DNA from: Streptomyces sp. 378
GTDB taxonomy: Bacteria > Actinomycetota > Actinomycetes > Streptomycetales > Streptomycetaceae
Direction: 5' to 3'
Length of the DNA: 64,000 bases
Assembly: GCF_030124145.1 (NCBI RefSeq)
Contig: NZ_JASKMS010000006.1
Location: 248,001-312,000, forward strand
The stretch's first letter is position 1, and each line of letters opens with the position of its first letter. Shown here one piece after another: positions 53,511 through 62,101 of the stretch. A model generated the notes under the pieces. That model was not told the DNA's origin and made no database searches. It saw only the letters and a program-made list of their open reading frames with translations. The position numbers and the translations under genes were made by a program.

Positions 53511-54278
53511 TCAGCGTCCGTGGAAGCGCGGGGGGCGTTTGTCCAGGAACGCCGTCATTCCCTCCTTCTGGTCTTCGGTGGCGAACAGGGCGTGGAAGAC
53601 GCGGCGTTCGAAGCGGACACCGTCGCGCAGGCCGGTTTCGAGGGCCCGGTCGACACATTCTCGGGCCGCCCTGACCGCCGCGCCGCCGTAGGAGGCGATC
53701 GCCGCCGCCGCTTCGAGTGCCTCGGGCAGGACCCGGTCGTCCGGGACCACGCGGGAGACAAGACCGCAGCGTCCGGCCTCCCGCGCGTCCATGGTGCGGC
53801 CGGTGAGGACCAGGTCCATCGCCTTCGCCCGGCCGACGAGCCGGGTCAGCCGCTGGGTGCCGCCGATACCGGGGATCACGCCCAGTTTGATCTCGGGCTG
53901 CCCGAAGACGGCCGACTCCCCCGCGACGATCAGATCGCACATCATCGCCAGCTCGCAACCGCCGCCCAGCGCGTGACCGTTGACGGCGGCGATCTTCGGG
54001 GTGCGGAGGTCCGCGAACTCCTCCCAGGCGGCGAAGTAGTCCTCGGCCGCCATGTCGACGGCCGACTTTCCGGCCATCTCCTTGATGTCGGCGCCCGCCG
54101 CGAAGACGGTGTCCGAGCCGGTGACGACGAAACAGCCGACTTCGGGGTCCGCGTCCAACGGTCGGGCGAGGTCGAGGAGTTCGGACAGCAGCTCGGAGTT
54201 GAGCGCGTTGCGTACGTGCGGGCGGTGCAGACGTACGGTCACCACCCGGCCGTCGCGCTCCAGCTTCAGGTTGTTCAT
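53511..54278 (-). CDS. Enoyl-CoA hydratase/isomerase
   Basis: 255 residues of crotonase fold: NALNSELLSELLDLA, FAAGADIKEMAG (oxyanion hole), GHALGGGCELAMMCD and FGQPEIKLGVIPGIGG with the catalytic-type Glu. Likely hydrates enoyl-CoA in beta-oxidation, or serves the specific pathway of the two genes upstream, whose last gene ends 30 bp before its start on the same strand. Confidence 0.9.
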   Translation of the reverse strand: MNNLKLERDGRVVTVRLHRPHVRNALNSELLSELLDLARPLDADPEVGCFVVTGSDTVFAAGADIKEMAGKSAVDMAAEDYFAAWEEFADLRTPKIAAVNGHALGGGCELAMMCDLIVAGESAVFGQPEIKLGVIPGIGGTQRLTRLVGRAKAMDLVLTGRTMDAREAGRCGLVSRVVPDDRVLPEALEAAAAIASYGGAAVRAARECVDRALETGLRDGVRFERRVFHALFATEDQKEGMTAFLDKRPPRFHGR

Positions 54279-54291
54279 CGGCTTGCCCCTT

Positions 54292-54325
54292 CTACGAGTC
54301 CCAGATCGCTACGAGTCCCAGATCG
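54292..54325. repeat. 17-bp perfect tandem duplication at the reductase stop codon
   Basis: CTACGAGTCCCAGATCG occurs at 54292-54308 and again at 54309-54325. The second copy encodes the last residues and TAG stop of the membrane reductase on the minus strand; the first repeats them out of frame after the stop. A recent slippage event that did not change the protein. Confidence 0.95.
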
Positions 54326-55565
54326 CGCCGTACGCCGGGATGCCCCGCCGTTCCAGGCCGTGGACGACCTGCCAGGTCAGCTTCTTGTTGGAGATGCAGA
54401 TGACCGCTTCGGCGCCGAAGTCCCGGTGGGCCTCGTGGGCGAGGCGCACCATGTCGGGTTTGCCGTGCCGGGAGGTGTCCCAGATCAGGGCGTCCGGCTG
54501 GACGGCGAGGATCTCGTCGACCAGGGCGTCGCCGTAGGTCGCGCGCGGGTCGCGGGTCGCCCAGACCAGCCGGGAGGGCACCTGGGCGGCGAGCAGATGG
54601 GGCAGGCAGGGGCCGATGCCGCTGCCGGTGGCGACGTAGACCACCTTCGTGAAGAGGACCTCGATGTTGGCGACGCCGGCCGTGGTGATGCCCTTGACCC
54701 ACACCCGCTCGGGCAGGTCGTCGATGAAGGAGCCGGTCCAGTCGCCCGCCCGGGAGACCGTGAGCCGGAAGCCGGGCTCGCCGGGGGTGGGGACGTTGGC
54801 GAAGGAGTGCCATTCCCTCAGCGGGCTGCGGCTGATCGCGGTGGAGGAACCGGCGAAGGGGGTCTCGCCGTGGTCGAAGCGGGCCAGCACCACGTGGGAG
54901 GAGGGGCGTTCGAGGTGGACGTCCACCTTGCGCAGCCGCAGCCAGGGCAGGGCCACGCTGAAGGTGATCACGGCGAGCACGCCGACCTCCCAGGGACCCG
55001 GAGACGACATCAGTGTGTGCGCCCAGAACAGGCCCAGGGCCGTCCAGCCGCCGAAGCGGTGGATCTTCTCGAAGTGGTCGTGGTGGCGGGAGCGGAAGGG
55101 CGGCAGGGCGGTGGCGATGACGAGCGCGAGGAGGGCGATCAGCGTCCAGCCGACGGCCATGAGCGGGCCGTTCGGCGTCGTGATCGTCAGCGCCAGGAAC
55201 CAGGCCGTGCCCGCCAGCGCCCCGCCGACGTGCAGTCCGCCGAAGTGGTACACCTTGCCCAGCGTCCAGCGGACCCGCAGTGGCCAGCTCGTCGGCGCCG
55301 ACGTCGCCAGCCGGAACAGCAGGTTGATGACGTACTGCTGGCGTACGACGACGGCGAGGGCGAGGTTGGCGAGGGCCGCGTGTCCGAGGGTGGGCGCGTC
55401 GAGCGGCCGGGCGGTCGCCGCGAAGGCCCCGTTGACGAGCAGGACCAGGGCCGCCAGGCGGTGGTAGTGCATCAGGCGGGGGTGCTTGAGCAGGCGGCGG
55501 GGAGCGGGCAGGAGCGGCGGGAGTGCGTCGGTGGCCGGGTGGGGCCGGGGCGGGGACGTGGTCAT
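54309..55565 (-). CDS. Ferric-reductase-like membrane flavoprotein
   Basis: 418 residues; the ATG at 55565 overlaps the stop of the adenylation gene. Six hydrophobic helices (~residues 35-235) carry paired histidines (KVYHFGGLHVGG, HFEKIHRFGGW, WAHTLM) placed to bind heme. A cytosolic FNR-like part follows (HVVLARFDHGETPF, FRLTVSRAGDW, VATGSGIGPCLPHLL, the last an NAD(P)-binding motif). It looks like a transmembrane NAD(P)H oxidoreductase of the TmpA type known in Aspergillus, a similarity from memory. The neighbours suggest it reduces a product of the adenylated substrate, not iron (inference). Confidence 0.75.
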   Translation of the reverse strand: MTTSPPRPHPATDALPPLLPAPRRLLKHPRLMHYHRLAALVLLVNGAFAATARPLDAPTLGHAALANLALAVVVRQQYVINLLFRLATSAPTSWPLRVRWTLGKVYHFGGLHVGGALAGTAWFLALTITTPNGPLMAVGWTLIALLALVIATALPPFRSRHHDHFEKIHRFGGWTALGLFWAHTLMSSPGPWEVGVLAVITFSVALPWLRLRKVDVHLERPSSHVVLARFDHGETPFAGSSTAISRSPLREWHSFANVPTPGEPGFRLTVSRAGDWTGSFIDDLPERVWVKGITTAGVANIEVLFTKVVYVATGSGIGPCLPHLLAAQVPSRLVWATRDPRATYGDALVDEILAVQPDALIWDTSRHGKPDMVRLAHEAHRDFGAEAVICISNKKLTWQVVHGLERRGIPAYGAIWDS

Positions 55566-57082
55566 CGTGCCACCGCCACGCGCTCCTCGATCAGGTGCAG
55601 CAGCGCCTGTTTGTCGATCTTGCCGCGGTCGGTCTCGGGGAGGAAGGCCAGCGGCAGGACCTGCTCGGGGACGCAGTAGTAGGGCAGGGCGTCCGCGACC
55701 GCGCGGCGGGCCGCGTCCGGGTCGACGTCCGCCGGGCAGACGAAGGAGACCAGGGTGCGGGCGTCGCGTTTCAGGGTGACGGCCCTGGTGCAGCCTGCGG
55801 CCGACTCCAGGACCGAGGAGACGGAGTCGAGCTCGACGCGGAAGCCGCGCACCTTGACCTGGTCGTCGGTGCGGCCGAGGTGCTCCAGCTCGCCGCCGGG
55901 GGTCCAGCGGCCGAGGTCGCGGGTGCGGAACATGCGGCGGCCGCCGCCGAGGAACGGGTCGGGGGCGTAGCGCTCGGCGTTGAGGGCGTCGTCGCCGAGG
56001 TAGCCGGCGGAGACGCAGTCGCCGCCGGCCCACATCTCGCCCACCTCGCCGATCGGCAGGGGACGGCGGTCGGCGTCGAGGACGTAGACCGTGTTGTTGG
56101 GGGTGGGTCGGCCGATGGTGAGCAGGGGGGCGGACGGGTCGTGGCGGCTCATCGTGTTGACGATCGTCGTCTCCGTCGGGCCGCAGCCGTTGAAGAAGGC
56201 GGCCTGCCGGGCCCACCGGTCGGCCAGCGGACGCGGGCAGGGCTCCCCCGCGACGGCTACCGTGCGCACCCGCGGGCAGGCGGCCGGGTCGAGGCCGGAC
56301 AGCACGGTCGGGGTCGCGACGAGCACGTCCGCCGTGCGGGCCGCCGCGGCGAGGTCCCTGCCGCGGATGACGAGCGTGCCGCCCTGGGCGAGGCAGCCGA
56401 GGATCTCCCAGGCGGCCATGTCGAAGGCGATGTTGAGGAGCTGGGCGACGCGGTCACCGGGTCGGACGCCGAGACCGCCCGGGGCGGTGAGCAGGAGGTT
56501 GGCGACGTTGCGGTGGGTGACCTTCACCCCGTTGGGGCGGCCGGTGGTGCCGGAGGTGAACAGCACGTAGCAGCCGTCGTCGCCGGTGACGCGGACGCGC
56601 GGGGCCGGGGCGTGCGGCAGCGGCTCGTCGAGCGGGAGCAGCAGATGACCGTCGGGCAGCGGCACGCGGGGGGCGTGCTCGGCGAGCGTGAGGACGACCC
56701 GGGTGCGGGCGGTGCGGATGACGTGGGTGAGCTGGGCCGGGGGCGCGAGGCCGATGTCCTGCGGGACGTAGGCGGCGCCGGCCTTGAGGATGCCGAGCAG
56801 GCCGACCAGCATCGGGATCGAGCGGCGGACGAACAGGCCGACGTGGTCGCCGGGGCGGACGCCCTCGTGGACCAGCCGGGCGGCGAGGGCACCGGCGTAC
56901 CGGTCGAGTTCGCCGTAGGTGATGCGGGCGCCCTGGTGCTCGGCGGCCACGGCGTGCGGGCGGGCCGCGGCGTGCCGGGCGACGGCGTGGTGCAGGAGCG
57001 GGTCGGGGACGGGGACGGTGGGGCCCCGGCCGTAGTGCCGGAAGAGCCGCTGGTCGTGGGGGGTCAAGTGGCGCAGAGGCAT
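55562..57082 (-). CDS. Stand-alone NRPS-type adenylation enzyme
   Basis: 506 residues from an ATG with CAGGAGG upstream. Adenylation motifs in order: ITYGELD, A3 FTSGTTGRPNGV with Asn184 where Lys is usual, FDMAAWEILG, GCGPTETT, FRTRDLGRW, VKVRGFRVEL and A10 with Lys488 (RGKIDKQ). No carrier-protein domain follows, and none is encoded in the window. It activates a carboxylate or amino acid as the adenylate. First gene of a three-gene operon with the membrane flavoprotein and enoyl-CoA hydratase; product unknown. Confidence 0.85.
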   Translation of the reverse strand: MPLRHLTPHDQRLFRHYGRGPTVPVPDPLLHHAVARHAAARPHAVAAEHQGARITYGELDRYAGALAARLVHEGVRPGDHVGLFVRRSIPMLVGLLGILKAGAAYVPQDIGLAPPAQLTHVIRTARTRVVLTLAEHAPRVPLPDGHLLLPLDEPLPHAPAPRVRVTGDDGCYVLFTSGTTGRPNGVKVTHRNVANLLLTAPGGLGVRPGDRVAQLLNIAFDMAAWEILGCLAQGGTLVIRGRDLAAAARTADVLVATPTVLSGLDPAACPRVRTVAVAGEPCPRPLADRWARQAAFFNGCGPTETTIVNTMSRHDPSAPLLTIGRPTPNNTVYVLDADRRPLPIGEVGEMWAGGDCVSAGYLGDDALNAERYAPDPFLGGGRRMFRTRDLGRWTPGGELEHLGRTDDQVKVRGFRVELDSVSSVLESAAGCTRAVTLKRDARTLVSFVCPADVDPDAARRAVADALPYYCVPEQVLPLAFLPETDRGKIDKQALLHLIEERVAVAR

Positions 57083-57218
57083 GGTCGGGTGGCCTCCTGG
57101 CTGTTTCGAGGTCGGATGGCCACCCGCGGCGGTGCCGCGGGTGGATGCAGCCGTGTGCGGCGGGCATGCCCGGGTGTCGAACGCGGTGCGGAGTCGTGCG
57201 AGCGCTGCGCGTAGCGAG

Positions 57219-57246
57219 AGCGTAGTGCGGCTGCTTCAACCCTCAA
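57219..57246 (-). promoter_or_regulatory. Candidate promoter of the adenylation operon
   Basis: Minus strand: TTGAGG (57246-57241), 16 bp, TACGCT (57224-57219). Predicted start of transcription near 57212, giving a leader of ~130 bases before the ATG at 57082. Matches the vegetative consensus at seven or eight of twelve positions, so moderate support only. Confidence 0.4.
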
Positions 57247-57276
57247 CTAGGTCGGACCGGCCAAGAAAGGAACGCA

Positions 57277-57339
57277 ATGAGCCACATGTGGCGTTTCCGG
57301 TCCCAGAGGCAACGTCTGCGCCGGTCGGCGACGACTTGA
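57277..57339 (+). CDS. Possible 20-residue leader peptide ahead of nitrate reductase
   Basis: ATG at 57277 preceded by AAGAAAGGAACGCA, stop at 57339; reads MSHMWRFRSQRQRLRRSATT. Very basic (seven Arg), no similarity I know. It lies 137 bp before the nitrate reductase start in a 393-bp divergent gap and has a better ribosome site than most chance frames. It could be a regulatory leader or chance. The rest of the gap (57340-57475) shows no clear element. Confidence 0.35.
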   Translation: MSHMWRFRSQRQRLRRSATT

Positions 57340-57475
57340 AGGAGGGCACGCCTGTCCTTCGCCGGGCAGCGGGCTCGCGCCTCACGCGGGCGGGGCGGTG
57401 GCGGGGAGGTTGCCGTCCCGGCCGCGTAACAGGGAACCGTCCCGGGCGTAACACGGCCGACGCACGCTGAACGGC

Positions 57476-59599
57476 ATGCAGAGCACCGCGACGCCCACGC
57501 ACTGCCCGTACTGCGCACTGCAGTGCGGGATGAACCTGACGCCCGCGCCGGACGGGACCGTCGAGGTGAGCGAGCGTGCGGATTTCCCGGTGAACCGGGG
57601 CGCGCTGTGCGGCAAGGGCCGTACGGCTCCGGCGGTGCTCGCCCGGAACGTCCGGCTGACCTCTCCGCTGGTCCGCGACGAGGGCGGCACGCTGGTGCCC
57701 GCCTCCTGGGACCGGGCGCTGCACCGGATCGCCGCGGAGCTGGGCCGCACGCGCGCGGAGCACGGGCCGGACGCGGTCGGGGTGTTCGGCGGGGGCGGGC
57801 TGACGAACGAGAAGGCGTACACGCTCGGCAAGTTCGCGCGGGTCGTGCTCGGCACGTCCCAGATCGACTACAACGGGCGTTTCTGCATGTCGTCGGCGGC
57901 GGCCGCCGGCATCAAGGCGTTCGGTCTCGACCGGGGGCTGCCCTTCCCGCTGGAGGACATCCCGAAGTCCGGCTGCGTGATCCTCGTCGGGTCGAACCTC
58001 GCGGAGACCATGCCGCCGTCGCTGCGGTTCTTCACCGAGCTGAAGGAGAACGGCGGGACGCTCATCGTGATCGACCCGCGCCGCACCAAGACCGCCGAGC
58101 AGGCGGACCTGCACCTGGCACCCCGGCCGGGCACGGACCTGGCCCTCGCCCTGGGTCTGCTGCACCTGGTGATCGCCGAGGGGCGGGTGGACGAGGAGTA
58201 CGTGCGGGAGCGCACGGCCGGCTGGGAGGACGCGCGGGCGGCGGCGATGGCGCACTGGCCGGAGTACGTGGAGCGGATCACGGGGGTGTCCGTTCCCCAA
58301 CTCCGCCAGGCCGTACGGCTGTTCTGCGATCCGGAGTCGGCGATGGTGCTCACCGCCCGGGGGCCCGAGCAGCAGTCCAAGGGCACGGACACGGTGGGCG
58401 CGTGGATCAACCTGTGCCTGGCGACCGGCCGGGCGGGCCGCCCGCTGTCCGGGTACGGCTGCCTGACCGGGCAGGGCAACGGGCAGGGCGGGCGCGAACA
58501 CGGGCAGAAGGCCGACCAGTTGCCGGGCTACCGCAAGCTCGACGACCCGGCCGCGCGGGCGCATGTCGCCGAGGTGTGGGGGGTCGACCCGGACAGCCTC
58601 CCCGGGCCGGGGCGCAGCGCGTACGAACTGCTGGACGCGCTGGGCGGCGACATCCGGTCGCTGCTGCTGATGGCGTCCAACCCGGTGGTGTCGGCGCCGC
58701 GGGCCGCGCACATCGAGGAGCGCATCAGGTCGCTGGACTTCCTGGCGGTCTGCGACGTGGTGCTGTCGGAGACGGCGGCGCTCGCGGACGTGGTCCTGCC
58801 GGTCACCCAGTGGGCCGAGGAGACGGGCACGACGACCAACCTGGAGGGCAGGGTCCTGCTGCGGCGGCGGGCGATCACCCCGCCCGACGGGGTCCGCAGC
58901 GACCTGGAGGTGCTCCACGAACTGGCCGCCCGCCTGGGTGTGGAAAAGGGCTTCCCGACGGACCCCGAGGAGGTCTTCGAGGAACTGCGCCGGGCGTCGG
59001 CGGGTGGGGCGGCCGACTACTCGGGGATCACGTACCGCAGGCTGGTGGAGGAGGACGGGGTGTTCTGGCCGTGCCCGGCCGCCGCGGAGGTGGTCGACGC
59101 GGGCGACGACCCCGCCCGGGACACACCCACCGCGCACCCCGGCACGCCCCGCCTCTTCCTCGACCGCTTCGCCACGCCGGACGGCCGGGCGCGGTTCGTG
59201 CCCGTCTCGCACCGGCCGATCGCCGAGGAACCGGACGACGAGTACCCCGTGCTGCTCACCACCGGGCGGGTCGTGGCGCAGTACCAGTCCGGGGCGCAGA
59301 CCCGGCGCGTGGCGGAGCTGAACGCCGCCGCGCCGGGGCCGTTCGTGGAGCTGCACCCGCGGCTGGCGGCGCGGCTGGGGGCGGCCGAGGGGGATCCCGT
59401 CGCCGTCGTGTCACGGCGGGGCCGGGCCGTGGCGCCCGCCAGGATCACGAACGCCATCCGGCCCGACACCGTCTTCATGCCCTTCCACTGGCCGGGTGAG
59501 GGCCGCGCCAACACCCTCACCAACCCCGCGCTCGACCCGACGTCCCGGATGCCGGAGTTCAAGGCGTGCGCGGTGCGGCTGGAGGCCGTCGAGAGGTAG
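57476..59599 (+). CDS. Molybdopterin oxidoreductase, assimilatory nitrate reductase type
   Basis: 707 residues. N-terminal [4Fe-4S] ligands Cys10, Cys13, Cys17, Cys45; molybdenum-site region YNGRFCMSSA with the Cys at about residue 137; MGD-binding segments LVGSNLAETMPP and VIDPRRTKTAEQADL; and the C-terminal dinucleotide-binding domain VLLTTGRVVAQYQSGAQTRR. It has no signal peptide, so it is cytoplasmic, like NasC/NarB enzymes that reduce nitrate to nitrite for assimilation. Unlike some NasC proteins it lacks a C-terminal [2Fe-2S] domain, so the electron donor is separate. Confidence 0.88.
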   Translation: MQSTATPTHCPYCALQCGMNLTPAPDGTVEVSERADFPVNRGALCGKGRTAPAVLARNVRLTSPLVRDEGGTLVPASWDRALHRIAAELGRTRAEHGPDAVGVFGGGGLTNEKAYTLGKFARVVLGTSQIDYNGRFCMSSAAAAGIKAFGLDRGLPFPLEDIPKSGCVILVGSNLAETMPPSLRFFTELKENGGTLIVIDPRRTKTAEQADLHLAPRPGTDLALALGLLHLVIAEGRVDEEYVRERTAGWEDARAAAMAHWPEYVERITGVSVPQLRQAVRLFCDPESAMVLTARGPEQQSKGTDTVGAWINLCLATGRAGRPLSGYGCLTGQGNGQGGREHGQKADQLPGYRKLDDPAARAHVAEVWGVDPDSLPGPGRSAYELLDALGGDIRSLLLMASNPVVSAPRAAHIEERIRSLDFLAVCDVVLSETAALADVVLPVTQWAEETGTTTNLEGRVLLRRRAITPPDGVRSDLEVLHELAARLGVEKGFPTDPEEVFEELRRASAGGAADYSGITYRRLVEEDGVFWPCPAAAEVVDAGDDPARDTPTAHPGTPRLFLDRFATPDGRARFVPVSHRPIAEEPDDEYPVLLTTGRVVAQYQSGAQTRRVAELNAAAPGPFVELHPRLAARLGAAEGDPVAVVSRRGRAVAPARITNAIRPDTVFMPFHWPGEGRANTLTNPALDPTSRMPEFKACAVRLEAVER

Positions 59600-59806
59600 G
59601 GGCGGGCAGGGGGCGGCAAGGGTCAGCAGGGGGCGGCTCACCGCGACCGCCTTCCAGGCCGCCGCCACCGGGTGCCGTCCTCGTCGACGGCGACGCCCCG
59701 GGCCTTCCGTCTCCTGGGCGGACGTGCGGCGCGGACGTGGGAGGTCCATGGCCCCGCCGTGCAGGGGCGCGAGGGCGCGAGGGCGCGAGGGCGCAGACTC
59801 GTTCCT

Positions 59807-60223
59807 GTGACCCTGCCCTTCTTCGTCTACGGCACCCTCCGCCCGGGGGAGGTCAATCACGACCTCCTGCTGCGCGGCCGCACCCGCTCCGAGGAACCGG
59901 CCCGGCTCCCGGACGCGGTGCTCTACCAGGGGCCGGGCTATCCGTACGCGGTCGAGGAACCGAGCGGCGGCCCGGTCGGCGGGGAGCTGGTCACCGCCCT
60001 GCCGGAGGCGTACGAGGGGCTGCTCGCCGAGCTGGATCGGCTGGAGGAGTACGCGCCGGGCGATCCGCGCAGTCTGTACGTGCGCGTCGAGCGGAAGGCC
60101 GTACGGGAGGCCGACGGAGTGGCCGTCCGGGCCTGGGTGTACGTGGCCGCGCCCGCCGTCGCCACGCGGCTGCGGGCGCGTGGGCGGACGATCGCGAGCG
60201 GGGACTGGCGGACGCGGGTGTGA
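59807..60223 (+). CDS. Gamma-glutamylcyclotransferase-like (GGCT/AIG2) protein
   Basis: 138 residues from the GTG at 59807; the upstream reading is arginine-rich and contains the tandem GAGGGCGC octamer (59771-59794), so it is not coding. N-terminal VYGTLRPGEVNHDLL, then YPYAVEEPSGGPVGGEL, and LDRLEEYAPGDPRSLYVR with the acidic residues expected in the active site. These enzymes release 5-oxoproline from gamma-glutamyl amines. Between 59600 and 59806 I see no gene. Confidence 0.85.
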   Translation: MTLPFFVYGTLRPGEVNHDLLLRGRTRSEEPARLPDAVLYQGPGYPYAVEEPSGGPVGGELVTALPEAYEGLLAELDRLEEYAPGDPRSLYVRVERKAVREADGVAVRAWVYVAAPAVATRLRARGRTIASGDWRTRV

Positions 60224-60316
60224 GGGTGCGCGCCTTGGGGAGCGCGCGGGAGTGGAGGCGCGCGCGTTCGGGTGTGAGGGAGGCGCGAGCAGGCGGCCGG
60301 CATGCCTGAGGCGGGC

Positions 60317-61174
60317 TCAGCCGCCGTACGGCCGCCTGTGCCTGGCCTCTCGCAACGCCCTCCCCCACCACACCAGTTGGTCCAGCATGGCCTTCGCCGC
60401 CGCGTTCGGCCCGGACGGGTCGCGCAGAACGCCCCGGTCGTCGAAGGCGGCGCCTGCGTTGTGGAAGGAGACGGTGTCGCGGACGGTCACGGCGTGGAGC
60501 TCGGCGAAGACCTGCCGCAGGTGCTCGGCGGCACGCAGACCGCCGGACAGTCCGCCGTAGGAGACGAGGGCGACAGGCTTGGCCTGCCACTCGGTGAAGT
60601 GCCAGTCGACGAGGTTCTTCAAGCCTGCCGGGAAGGAGTGGTTGTACTCGGGGGTGAGGATCACGAAGGCGTCCGCGCGGGCCAGTTTCGGGGTGATGCC
60701 GGACAGCGCGGCGGTCGCCTCCGGGGTCGGTTCGAGGGACATCGGCAGCGCGGTCTCGGCGACGTCCACGACCTCGGCGACCAGGTCGTCCCGGTCCCGG
60801 ACGCGGCCGAGGAGCCAGTCGGCGACGACCGGGCCGAAGCGGCCGTGCCGGTTGCTGCCCACGACGAGGGCCAGTCGGAGCGGATCGGTCGCGCTCTGTT
60901 GGGCGGCTGAGTCGGTCGTGGTCTGCAGGGTGGTTGAGTCGGTCACGGTCTGACGGGCGGTCGAGCCGGTCGCGGCCTCCAGGGCGGCTGAGTCGGTCGC
61001 GGTCTGCAGGGCGGCTGAGTCGGTCGCGGTCTGCAGGGCGGTCGAACCGGTCACGGCCTGACGGGCGGCCGAGCCGGTCACGGCCTCCAGGGCGGCTGAG
61101 TCGGTCGTGGTCTGCAGGGCGGTCGAGCCGGTCACGGTCTGACGGGCGGCTGAGCCGGTAGCGGTTGTGTTCAT
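60317..61174 (-). CDS. NADPH-dependent FMN reductase with N-terminal 9-residue repeats
   Basis: 285 residues. Residues 97-285 are a flavodoxin-like FMN reductase (LALVVGSNRHGRFGPVVADW, LTPEYNHSFPAGLKNLVDWH, VSYGGLSGGLRAAEHLR). Residues 4-93 are ten tandem nine-residue units such as TATDSAALQ, absent from the family. The ATG at 61174 is favoured because a SoxR-type promoter puts the transcription start at about the same base, predicting a leaderless mRNA. It probably reduces redox-active antibiotics or quinones when SoxR is activated; from memory S. coelicolor SoxR controls a reductase of this kind. Confidence 0.88.
   Translation of the reverse strand: MNTTATGSAARQTVTGSTALQTTTDSAALEAVTGSAARQAVTGSTALQTATDSAALQTATDSAALEAATGSTARQTVTDSTTLQTTTDSAAQQSATDPLRLALVVGSNRHGRFGPVVADWLLGRVRDRDDLVAEVVDVAETALPMSLEPTPEATAALSGITPKLARADAFVILTPEYNHSFPAGLKNLVDWHFTEWQAKPVALVSYGGLSGGLRAAEHLRQVFAELHAVTVRDTVSFHNAGAAFDDRGVLRDPSGPNAAAKAMLDQLVWWGRALREARHRRPYGG
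60896..61165 (-). repeat. 27-bp coding minisatellite (ten units)
   Basis: Ten in-frame 27-bp units encode TATGSAARQ, TVTGSTALQ, TTTDSAALE, AVTGSAARQ, AVTGSTALQ, TATDSAALQ, TATDSAALE, AATGSTARQ, TVTDSTTLQ and TTTDSAAQQ. The RQ-LQ-LE cycle shows a higher-order three/four-unit period. It covers residues 4-93 of the FMN reductase. Confidence 0.95.
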
Positions 61175-61181
61175 GCGGCAC

Positions 61182-61212
61182 AGCCTCGTACCTCAACCAT
61201 TCTTGAGGTCAA
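61182..61212 (-). promoter_or_regulatory. SoxR box and MerR-type promoter of the FMN reductase
   Basis: ACCTCAA-6-TTGAGGT (61190-61209) has the same arms and 6-bp spacing as the SoxR operator CCTCAA-6-TTGAGG. It lies between TTGACC (-35, 61212-61207) and GAGGCT (-10, 61187-61182), spaced by 19 bp, the long spacer typical of MerR-family promoters. Predicted transcription start is at or within a few bases of the ATG at 61174. Confidence 0.85.
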
Positions 61213-61446
61213 GCGCCGGTGCGCGCATCCGGGTCACCCGTTCACACGCGCTCCCCGCGCTTTTCCGCAACCCCACCCGCCGAACACCCGTGACCTGCCG
61301 AAACGAGAGCGAGCACGGCCCGGCGCCACAGCCCCTGACACCCATTCATCCCAATTCTGACGCCCCCTCAGCAAGCGCGTCCGTGCCGCTGCCCGTTACC
61401 TCGGAAGGGCAGGCGCACGACCGAACCGCCTCGAAGGGGAGCACCG

Positions 61447-61968
61447 ATGCGACGTACCGCCCGGCCGTTGACCGCCACCGCGTTCGCCGTCGCCGCCGCG
61501 GCTCTCGCCGCGGCCCCCGCGCACGGCGCGTCCGCCGATGGCCTGGAGGTGTCCCCGGCCTCGGTCGTGCCGGGCGGTCAGGTCACGGTGCGCACGGCGG
61601 CCTGCGGCGACGGCGGCCCGGCGACGGGCGACGCCCGCGCGGTCGGGGCCGGTTCCCTCGTCCTGGCACCGGACGCGCACGGGCGGGACGCGACCGGGCG
61701 GTTCAGGGTGCCGCCGAGTGCGCAGCCGGGCACGTACGAGATCACCGCGACCTGTTCCCGCAGCGGTCGGCGGATCACCGGAGACCTGGTGGTCACGCTG
61801 ACGTCGGTGCGCGGTCAGGTGCATCCCCGGGGGAGTGTGAAGACGGGGGTCGGCGGCGCCTTGGGCCCCGACCCCGTGCAGACCGCGGCCGGTGTGGCGG
61901 CTCTCGCCGTCGCCGCCGCGGGCGGTACCTGGCTCCTGCACCGCCGGGCGAGAGGCGACGGGATCTGA
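61447..61968 (+). CDS. Secreted, C-terminally anchored protein partnered with sortase
   Basis: 173 residues from an ATG with AGGGGAG upstream. Signal peptide ~1-30 (RRTARPLTATAFAVAAAALA, cleavage near AHG-ASA), then a beta-rich Ig-like segment (LEVSPASVVPGGQVTVRTAAC, GTYEITATCSRSGRRITG) with two cysteines, and a C-terminal membrane helix (~143-164) followed by RRARGDG. No LPxTG motif before the helix, so it may not be a sortase substrate. 133 bp upstream of the class F sortase, probably one operon. Confidence 0.8.
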   Translation: MRRTARPLTATAFAVAAAALAAAPAHGASADGLEVSPASVVPGGQVTVRTAACGDGGPATGDARAVGAGSLVLAPDAHGRDATGRFRVPPSAQPGTYEITATCSRSGRRITGDLVVTLTSVRGQVHPRGSVKTGVGGALGPDPVQTAAGVAALAVAAAGGTWLLHRRARGDGI

Positions 61969-62101
61969 CGGACACCCTCCGCTGTCCGTCGCCGGTACCG
62001 CATGTCCCCTCCCCCTCCGGGTCCGACGCCCCTCGCGGCCCGGAGGGGGGCACGGGGTGGGGCTCCCGGACCACCGAGGGAGATCAGGAAAGGGGTCGGG
62101 T

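Noticed and set aside
55562..57082. Non-ribosomal peptide cluster
   Set aside because: One adenylation enzyme without carrier, peptide condensation or thioesterase genes does not make an assembly line.
59771..59798. GAGGGCGC octamer repeats as an upstream coding extension
   Set aside because: They precede the well-placed GTG of the cyclotransferase and translate to low-complexity Arg/Ala; treated as simple-sequence DNA.
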